Assembly (NCBI GenBank): GCA_037179335.1
Contig: JAKZHN010000038.1
Coordinates: forward strand, 284,217-348,216
Reading direction: 5' to 3'
Origin: Cyclaneusma minus
Taxonomy: Eukaryota > Ascomycota > Leotiomycetes > Marthamycetales > Marthamycetaceae
DNA length: 64,000 bases
Below are positions 58,001-64,000 of the stretch, piece by piece. The notes under the pieces are model-generated. The model was not told the DNA's origin, did not search any database, and saw only the letters and a program-made list of their open reading frames with translations. The translations under genes were made by a program, and so were the position numbers. Within the stretch, counting starts at the first letter, position 1, and each line of letters begins with the position of its first letter.

Positions 58001-58733
58001 CCCTGCCAAAACCATCAACGAGGAACAGGCACGTGTCATATTGCGACAATACCATTTGCGCCTGGAGGGCATGATGTTGTTCCAGGAAGCGACGCTATTG
58101 CGCAATCTCTGTTATCCATTTCTATCGATATACCCGTCTAGAAAGTATCACCAAGATATTCACTTCTTCTGCCAAGAGTGCGGGAAGCGCTTAGACGATG
58201 AGACATTTACGACCGGCAAGTGGCGCTGTAAGCGCTGTAGAAGCTTGCAAGCCGGATGTGCGGTCTGTCTCGGGTACGATATTCCCGACTCAGAGCGGTA
58301 CTTTGATGATGACCAGTTGAAGTACATAGACCCCAGTGCTCCGGCAGCGAGTCTGTGGCTGTGGTGTCAGGGCTGTGGACATGGTGGTCACCAGGCTTGT
58401 ATGCGAGCTTGGCACGCGGGGCCGGAGTATGATGAGGGACGGGGAGACTCGGGTGGGATGTGTCCGTTGGATGGATGCTTGCATGACTGTATTCCGGGCG
58501 AGTGGAGGGACAGATTAAAGGAGGAGAAAGATGAGCAGAAGGAAAAGGAAATAAATCGGTTGATTAAGGAAAATACCAAGGGGAAGCGCGTGAGGACTGG
58601 GGTGAAGAGGGACTCTAGGGAGATTAAAGAGAGTAGGGCGGTGGGGAGCGTGAGGGAGAGTTTAGGGGCTGGCGCGGCTGCGAATTTGGAGATGAAGAGG
58701 AGTGTAAAGGTTCTCGCACCCGGTGAGGCCTGA
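55071..58733 (+). CDS. RTC1: SEA-complex subunit Rtc1/Sea2 (WDR24 orthologue)
   Basis: This is a single exon of 1,220 residues. WD40 blades occupy about residues 110-400 (SVKWGHASLATIVVTASANGRITLYDVNQGREAGRI, LLLSASQDGTVKMFDLKA, VKWSPTEGYIFACTTDQGVVQKWDLRKPNVPL, LTMSWHPDGQHLLTGGVDQYLKVWDV). A helical alpha-solenoid-like region and long disordered segment follow. The C-terminal RING-type zinc region spans about 1030-1145: FFCQECGKRL, WRCKRCRSLQAGCAVC, WCQGCGHGGHQACMRAWH and CPLDGC. Rtc1/WDR24 belongs to the SEACAT/GATOR2 arm that controls TORC1 at the vacuole. The end is Lys/Glu-rich. Confidence 0.96.
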   Translation: MASRFGTGKGAFRRILGQNAESSGDPNASVDSRSDRLLPRSYSPRNASFHTAAQIRSLDRSPEQTHAIIAGPKVFKTIRVTESEVTEETDLRASITAHASANNEASSAAPDQLDIKSVKWGHASLATIVVTASANGRITLYDVNQGREAGRIHEHARQVHELAISPFQERLLLSASQDGTVKMFDLKASEQGRNGLVFRCKASCKCNAGAVRDVKWSPTEGYIFACTTDQGVVQKWDLRKPNVPLLKLNAHESACLTMSWHPDGQHLLTGGVDQYLKVWDVSPTADRRQKPKYVVNTPAPVFFVAWRPPCWSATGQGRRAAQVAVTYDDRDPTGNQNSSVHIWDLARPGLPFKEITHWDYSRTGLFWHNRDLLWTVGKDGEFNQNDVVLAPRVLDRRGLSTLALSPWGDLTALLEKRHTLRRARPTASTPTAEIMHTGNRGQGKSSSFGDIPLNISRSDSEEEVVGSFLKPRNQSRRRNSVRTTTTSSAAHEQSESKVMNLDDAVKVTGVYESRQVMAMGHAPTTAKRKTYMHFANRYLLPLARDLVNPQIPESLSMDARIDTILDLYANAAQEVRYYRLAQSWRVLAYTMNLLLVRRAKYRRDKRLKQWKDREEKRLKLQRKQDGSPMNAGQHILGDVTPRAVSEAKFPIDSAIHRSSRSILSEEIESTSGMTTPLARPVKDRGQLSPRSSALNPSMAEPEAFELPPPSVHSPGQNFPRQPNSPSSKDVRTPHVEGYDFYGVESLTSHAIDIAAPQKKTPLRLDMGGLPEAPPSRPAPPVRHDSSESFEHEMFSTSNESQNANYNSSFDGSDTHKASSSGGRKSEILSSAQAELSWSDSTTQSSSVGNDQDARFSSFSSDDRAGIVDVDGVRAIHGQINPPPTLRVQEASFSTNNDYDLSTTQLPNSGQVDYGDSDPEEPPSSDILPDDYLPRPCDPTFMPDPLDPSSLVQQFLSYETLTGVVSAAALVLCLLPLLPAKTINEEQARVILRQYHLRLEGMMLFQEATLLRNLCYPFLSIYPSRKYHQDIHFFCQECGKRLDDETFTTGKWRCKRCRSLQAGCAVCLGYDIPDSERYFDDDQLKYIDPSAPAASLWLWCQGCGHGGHQACMRAWHAGPEYDEGRGDSGGMCPLDGCLHDCIPGEWRDRLKEEKDEQKEKEINRLIKENTKGKRVRTGVKRDSREIKESRAVGSVRESLGAGAAANLEMKRSVKVLAPGEA

Positions 58734-59866
58734 GGTGGTGGTCTGTGTGAGTTATAATGGTGTCTTGTGCTTCTTTGGGAGCTTTGTTATGAGCCATGCG
58801 TTTGCCCGGGCGTTCGGGTTAGGGGTCGTAGGGCTGAAGGCTGTGCTACGCTACATAGACGCCGCCGGGGAGTTTGGCTGTTGCTTGCCTATACTCTCGT
58901 CGTATCCGAGAGTAATGTCCAATTTGAAAAGTCAGACTCCGTTGTAAGGATTGAGCTTGAGTCCATGCTGGGCCTGTGGTAGTGGCATTATGGCATGTCA
59001 TGGTGGCTGCTCTGGACTCATCATCCGCGAAGAAAGGAACCGTGATGTGAGCAATCGCTGCGGCGCTGCTACGCGTCACCAGTCATCGAAAAAAAAGAAA
59101 AAAAAAACACGCAAAATTCCGCAAAAATGAACAGAGGGGCAACTCCCTCTCCCACAGCACCCCACACCCCTTCCTCCTCCCTCTAGACTTCCCCTTTGTT
59201 ATCCCTCCCAAAGTAACAAGAACCTTCCCCCTCAGTAGGTAGCAAGCTGAGGGGGGCTGGAGAAACTCCTTGCTAGGGAGTTTGCTTTTCGGGTTTTTGG
59301 TAATACCAGAGCCACGCCGGGGTGGACACAGAAGTTGAACTCGGGTAGAGTGCCTCAACTTGCAGTTGCAGCACCAACCCTTGATCGAGGGCCAATGCCA
59401 ATTGGACTTTATATACCACCATGGCTTGTTTTTTCCGAAAAATGCAAAAATGCACAAACGAGGCGGCCTGCGCCCCCTTACCTCTGGTCACTCCAAAAAG
59501 CACCTATCCTTTGCTCCTTGGATCCATAGAGCTATTGTTCCTCCGGAGCAATAAGAACCTTCATCTCCTTGCCACCTCGGGTCGGCGAAGTGTAAGTCCA
59601 AGTCGGTTTGAACATTTGTTTTAGGCGAGTCTAGTATTAGTAATGCTCGTGTGTTCACTCTGGGAGATTGGCTGGTACTTGTATACAGTCTGAGAAAATT
59701 TCGGGCACCGAGGCTAGCAAGCTGCAAATCCAACTTCACTTCAAATCATGTTGCTCGATTCTAATCTTTCTACTATATACTTGAGAAGGACAGGCCATGG
59801 CACGCTCCAGCAACCAACTTACTGAATGATCCCCCGAGTAGAAACTTGGTGGACCCATCAGTGGAC
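58734..59866. other. Intergenic region (convergent)
   Basis: 3' flanks of the RTC1 and GH28 genes. A-rich runs at 59089-59108. Short ORFs on both strands have no recognisable features. Confidence 0.55.
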
Positions 59867-61312
59867 TCAACCAGTGCCGTTTGTGCAAGTAACGTCAAGT
59901 ACAGAAGTGTCCAAGTTCAAGCAATAGGCATCGTTGTCTCCACTGGGACTCAGCACATTGATGTTCTCCACCGTCACATTACTACACGCAGTCGTACTAC
60001 TGCATGCAAGACTTGCTATCTCCGGGTCGTACTTCGTGCTCGTCGTCCCGGTGAAGTTCTTGATAACAATGTCGGATATCGTCAGCGGCGAAGGATACTC
60101 CAGACACAAAGTAGTGTTATCCTGACCATAGCACTGGTCGATCTGGATCGCATAGTCGACGTTGTTGATGTACATTGTGTCGAATGTGATGTTTGAGACA
60201 GCGCCGGTTCCTCCACCGCCTTGCAAATCTCCAGACAAGGCAGATGGCGTGTTGGGCCATACTTTGATTCGTGCTCCGGTGGCAGCGTTGTTCATGGAGA
60301 TGTTGTAGACGTATATGTCTTCCACAATGTCGTATTCGCCTACGTACTGGCCCAAAGATCCAACTGACATGCCGTGGGAGCCGTTACAGTAGACATTCTG
60401 GACCAAGATGGAGGTGCTGTTCGGCTTGAACGAGACACAATCATCGCCGTTGTAAACGACGCTATTCTGAATCGTGATGTCTGAAGATCGGTACGTATCC
60501 CAGCCGTCGGTGTTCTTCGCTGTGTTGTTGTCATTGGAATAACCGCTGATGTTGATGTTGTCGAATACCACGTTGGTGCTGTTGGCGACGAAGTGGTAGT
60601 ATGTGGGCGAGTAGACGAGATTGAGATTCGAGATGGATGAATTGTGCAACCCAATGGCGCCTATGAGGGTAGGTCTCAGGATGTACTCATTCTCCGCATA
60701 TAAATCGTACCACGCTTGGCCATTTCCATCTATTGTCCCGCCGCCGTACAGCGCAACGTCGGATCCTCCAAGCTGGAAGAATGTGGTAACATTTTGGAAT
60801 ATCTGCGGGAAGGAATTTGCCTGCCAATAATCCGTATCGTTGGTGAACTGGATGTATCCCCGGACATCTGGAGAGATATGTCAGAACAGAGGGTGGTCGG
60901 AGAATCGAGCAGCAAAGGCATACCAATATCTATGTTTTGCAATGTCAAGTTAAGAGCTGTGCCGATAATGTACTTGGCGGTCTCGTTGAAGACCACAGTT
61001 CCTCCATTGCTGCAGGAATTGAGAGCGTCCAGAATGTAATTAGAGTCGTCAGAACCATTCTTATGGCTCTGGACGTAGCATGTCAAGTTCGATCGTGTGG
61101 CATGAGAAGGAGAAAGCCGCGGAGGCTTGGAAAACTAGGAAATGTAAGTCTCATGTGCAGTCAAGTGATAGCAGCGAAATACCTACAGTGAATTCTGGAC
61201 GAGATGATGGATGGCTCAGATGATGCTTAGAGGATCTGAGTCCCAGGCCTGGACTCGCCGCAACCAAAGCCGCAGCCAGCAGTATGGACAAGCAGATGAA
61301 TTGGACACGCAT
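59867..61312 (-). CDS. Secreted GH28 polygalacturonase, exo type
   Basis: Three exons (61312-61187, 61134-60924, 60867-59867; introns 52 and 55 nt) encode 445 residues. The signal peptide is MRVQFICLSILLAAALVAAS. The GH28 catalytic signatures appear in order within the right-handed beta-helix: NTDGWD, NGDDCVSFK, GSHGMSVGSLG and RIKVWP. The Trp/Tyr-containing variants NTDGWDTYRSSDI and VGSLGQY are typical of exo-polygalacturonases, which remove galacturonic acid from chain ends of pectin. About 20 N-glycosylation sequons suggest heavy glycosylation. The first exon encodes mostly signal and propeptide-like sequence. Confidence 0.94.
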
Positions 61313-64000
61313 CTTGACTCCCGATGGCAAAAGAAAGGCACGATAATGTTGAATCTGGAAAGCAAAAGAAAGAAGCGATACGACAACGAACCACTGGGGT
61401 AAATATCACCACCAGCGTACCACAATACTGCACCTCAACTGCGGAGACAGACTCCCATTATTGCAGCTTATTTTTCCGTCCGCATAACCAGAAGCGCAGT
61501 CAACGTCCTGAACATCCAATTGGGCTTGAAGATTTAAGCCTCAGAAAACCCTGTCGTCCTCAAAACTGGGAATCGGGTGTTTATCGAATGAATATCACAG
61601 GAGTTACATACCCCAGATTTCTCCACATCAGGCGTTACGCACGATGACGACGACCAGAAGTCATGGAGCCGAGAGAGGGGACTTCCGGCTTCCCCGCCCG
61701 GTGTGTCGCTGGAAGAATATGGAGGTCAGGGACTTTGGATGAGAAGCTAGCTGGCGAAGTCGGCGGAAAGTTGTCATTATTATTGGTGGACTCTTGGAAG
61801 GCATTTTTCCGGAATCAATAAACAACCATGGCCTGACCGGTGTTGTCATTGCCCGAGTGGCCAAGATCTCAAGGTGAAGGCGCATGCTTTTTTTTTTTCC
61901 TTAAAAAAAAGTAGAAAGCAGTAAATACATGTATTAAAATTATCGGCACATGTTGCTGTCATGTCGATATGTTCTCGGATAGGGCATTGATTTCTGGGTG
62001 GGGGCGGGTCTAAGCGAATCTGTGCTGTGCTCATGTTGTTTCAACATCCTCCATCAACATCTGAACGTCCAACCTCCAGACTCACAGCAGCGATCAGCTT
62101 CATTTCATCACCGCCATGCTGTCAACGTTGCAACGAGCCTCGCCATTCGTCAATCATGTGGGGGAAAGATCGAGGTACGTACTCACACCGCTGCGAGTGG
62201 ATGCTCACCTCACCTCAGCCTTGCAGCGGAATGTAACTTGCGACTGTACTGGCATTGCATGAAGAACATCAGGAGAAGTGAACGCGGCAGCATGGGCAAT
62301 AGCATCGCTGTTCCCATCACACACCGCTGCCACCTCACCCGCTCTCTCAAAATATCGCCCTGGAAATAAGCGCTGCTGTGCTTCTGTCGTCCACAGCCGC
62401 CGCCGTGCAACGCCGCATCAGAGAGAGAGTCCAGAGCGCTCCCCATGCCCTGAGCCTTCTGCGACGTCCCGCCACACGCTCTCGCCATGCACGCGGCCTG
62501 GGCCTTCCAGCCGCCATTCCCTTGCCATGGCATTTCGTCAAGAGCTATTCAGGAACTACCGACCTGCATCATTCACAGTCTCACTGCCCAGAGGCGCATG
62601 CAATGCCAGCCTGTCATGCCAGCTCCCCAGTCCTGGAATACACGCCAGCAGAAGGTCCCGTTGCTTTTGCTGACATCACCCGCATCTCGTCTGCTTCAAT
62701 TGGAGAGTGTGGAGAGTGTGGAGTGGCCCTTCCAGGGACCAGGTCCCTAGGCATCCGTCCCCGACATTCAGATATGTACTCGAGAAAGACGCCGTACCTT
62801 GGCCGCAGTAAGCCGAGGATCGACGCGCAGCATCTTGCTAGTTGGAGGCTGCAGGCACATCGTGGTGGGTGTCTTTTTCTCGTGACCACAGGCACATACG
62901 AACGCCGATCCTGCATGGCAAAGGTTCGCCATGTGGAGTAGGTGCACCATTCATTGCAGAAGGGTGGTAGCTAGTGCTATAAGGATTTTCAAGCCCAGGG
63001 TATGCGGCTGGGTTACCCCTTACACCTGATGCCAGTCACCCGGTTTGAAAGCGCGGAGTATGGGCCGGGCCGTCTCTTTGAGATCGGGAAAAGTTGCTAC
63101 GTTCATCCCACTGTTCAACTGATCACATCTCGAGTTTCTCCGATGTATGCTGCATAATATCCACCAAGAGCAAGCCGATCCACATAGTAAAGGACGCAGT
63201 GCAGCTGCGGATCTTGGGCATCGAAGAAACCCGATTGCACGAACTGCTTCAAAACTTGTCCCAGGACCGTGGCCTCTGGTTAAGGCACTGCAGAAAATGC
63301 ACCGATTGGGTTTCCGGTAACCGCAATGGCGGAGGCCGATGCCTGTAGCTGCATGGCATCAGGTGCAATATACAAGTACGATACGTCGATTTTCGTCATG
63401 AAGCAACAGATATCGTGGGTCGGATCTCGGGAAGTGCAAAAGGGGGCGTCTCGGCTCATCTCCACTTTGTGGGCCGAGTAGTATACGGCCGGCAGGTGCT
63501 TCGGCGTGTTGGCTACTATACTATCAGCGGGATATCCTCGAGGCGCCGAACTACTTATCGAGGTGCTTAAGCAGCATCGCTTTGCATATTAAAAATATGA
63601 GAACTGACCAGGCGACGTTCACACGATAACGAGTACAGCCTGGCGAGAACGTGGAATGGTAAGCGCTCAACAACCACAGGTCACACAGGCAGTATTCGTC
63701 TAGCATGTGGACCATGCCGTCAGCATACCACAGTAGCATTGTCTATGAGCCGACTCAAAGGAAAACTGTCTAAAGTACATGATTCTAATGGAGGCCCCTC
63801 AGGTCACAATGGGGCATATGCTGCCAGGGTAATCATACATACGCCCATGCAAACCGGCAAAACCTCTCTTGAAGTCTTGATGCCCTCGAGCCGCTTATCC
63901 ATGCCATGATAGAAACTCCGCGAAATGTGAAAGAAAAGGGGGGGGGGGGGGGGGGAGGGTTTTGCACAACAGCAAGGACAAACCGCAGAAACACAAAGGG
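61313..64000. other. Gene-poor right end
   Basis: Upstream of the GH28 gene. I find no ORF with recognisable domains, no splice-consistent gene model, and no repeat beyond T/A homopolymers near 61891-61912, a GAGAGTGTG pair near 62703 and an 18-base G run at 63938-63955. An undetected multi-exon gene or RNA cannot be excluded. Confidence 0.5.
63938..63955 (+). repeat. Homopolymer G tract (18 bases)
   Basis: Uninterrupted run of 18 G close to the right edge. The length may be unreliable in sequencing. Confidence 0.9.

Noticed and set aside
61846..61895. Possible tRNA 5' half (GCCCGAGTGGCCAAG)
   Set aside because: It resembles the D-arm of a Ser/Leu tRNA, but no T-arm or acceptor follows; a poly-T run comes instead.
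62378..62941. 187-residue plus-strand ORF in the right-end region
   Set aside because: No domain, irregular composition, no supporting splice sites or homologous motifs. Treated as chance.

Overview
The window is nuclear DNA of a filamentous ascomycete (Pezizomycotina). The gene set suggests Dothideomycetes, but that placement is inference. Support comes from short GT-AG introns (mostly 49-115 nt), CTAAC/CTGAC branch-like motifs before acceptors, dense genes on both strands, and fungal marker proteins: a WC-2-type photoreceptor partner, a Cdc14/SIN protein, an Rtc1/Sea2 protein, a UPF0658 Golgi protein, a myosin-I with TH1, Pro-rich and SH3 tail, and a GH28 exo-polygalacturonase. I see 26 protein genes, no convincing functional tRNA or rRNA gene, no CRISPR array and no intact transposon.

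Layout, left to right. 1-5.8 kb: the 5' part of a membrane protein expected to carry a RING finger (runs off the left edge), a spliceosomal-type cyclophilin H, a GC-rich degenerate repeat tract, and a Cys-rich single-pass membrane protein. 6.7-18.5 kb: Mak11 (60S ribosome biogenesis), Cdc14 (septation initiation network), GGPP synthase, a GNAT acetyltransferase, an EEF1AKMT4-like methyltransferase and the PP4 regulatory subunit R2. 19.7-34.2 kb: the UPF0658 Golgi protein, WC-2, RAD50, a 570-aa protein I do not recognise, a RidA-family protein, and a peroxisomal enoyl-CoA hydratase/isomerase ending in SKL. 34.9-47.2 kb: myosin-I, mitochondrial ribosomal protein uS13m, an ER cyclophilin B, Trm112 and the H3K4 methyltransferase Set1. 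48.4-61.3 kb: a securin-like candidate, tropomyosin, Rrp17, a GPI-anchored Ser/Thr-rich protein, Rtc1 (SEA complex) and a secreted GH28 enzyme. The last 2.7 kb contains no gene I can support.

Functional themes are mostly housekeeping: chromatin and repair (Set1, RAD50, PP4-R2), cytoskeleton and cytokinesis (myosin-I, tropomyosin, Cdc14), and ribosome and tRNA biology (Mak11, Rrp17, Trm112, uS13m). No gene cluster or operon-like pathway is evident.

The points most worth a second look: (1) the cyclophilin B gene can encode two alternative C-termini, a soluble form ending in an HDEL-like HVDL or a membrane-anchored form, depending on whether its last intron is spliced. (2) A degenerate 19-bp minisatellite family occurs at three separate intergenic loci (16.3, 21.4 and 39.3 kb). 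(3) A 196-bp TA-flanked foldback element (MITE-like) lies at 54.6 kb. (4) Start-codon-only first exons occur in two genes, and the RAD50 5' end is a splicing puzzle. (5) The intron that splits the WC-2 zinc finger would, if retained, give a PAS-only protein.
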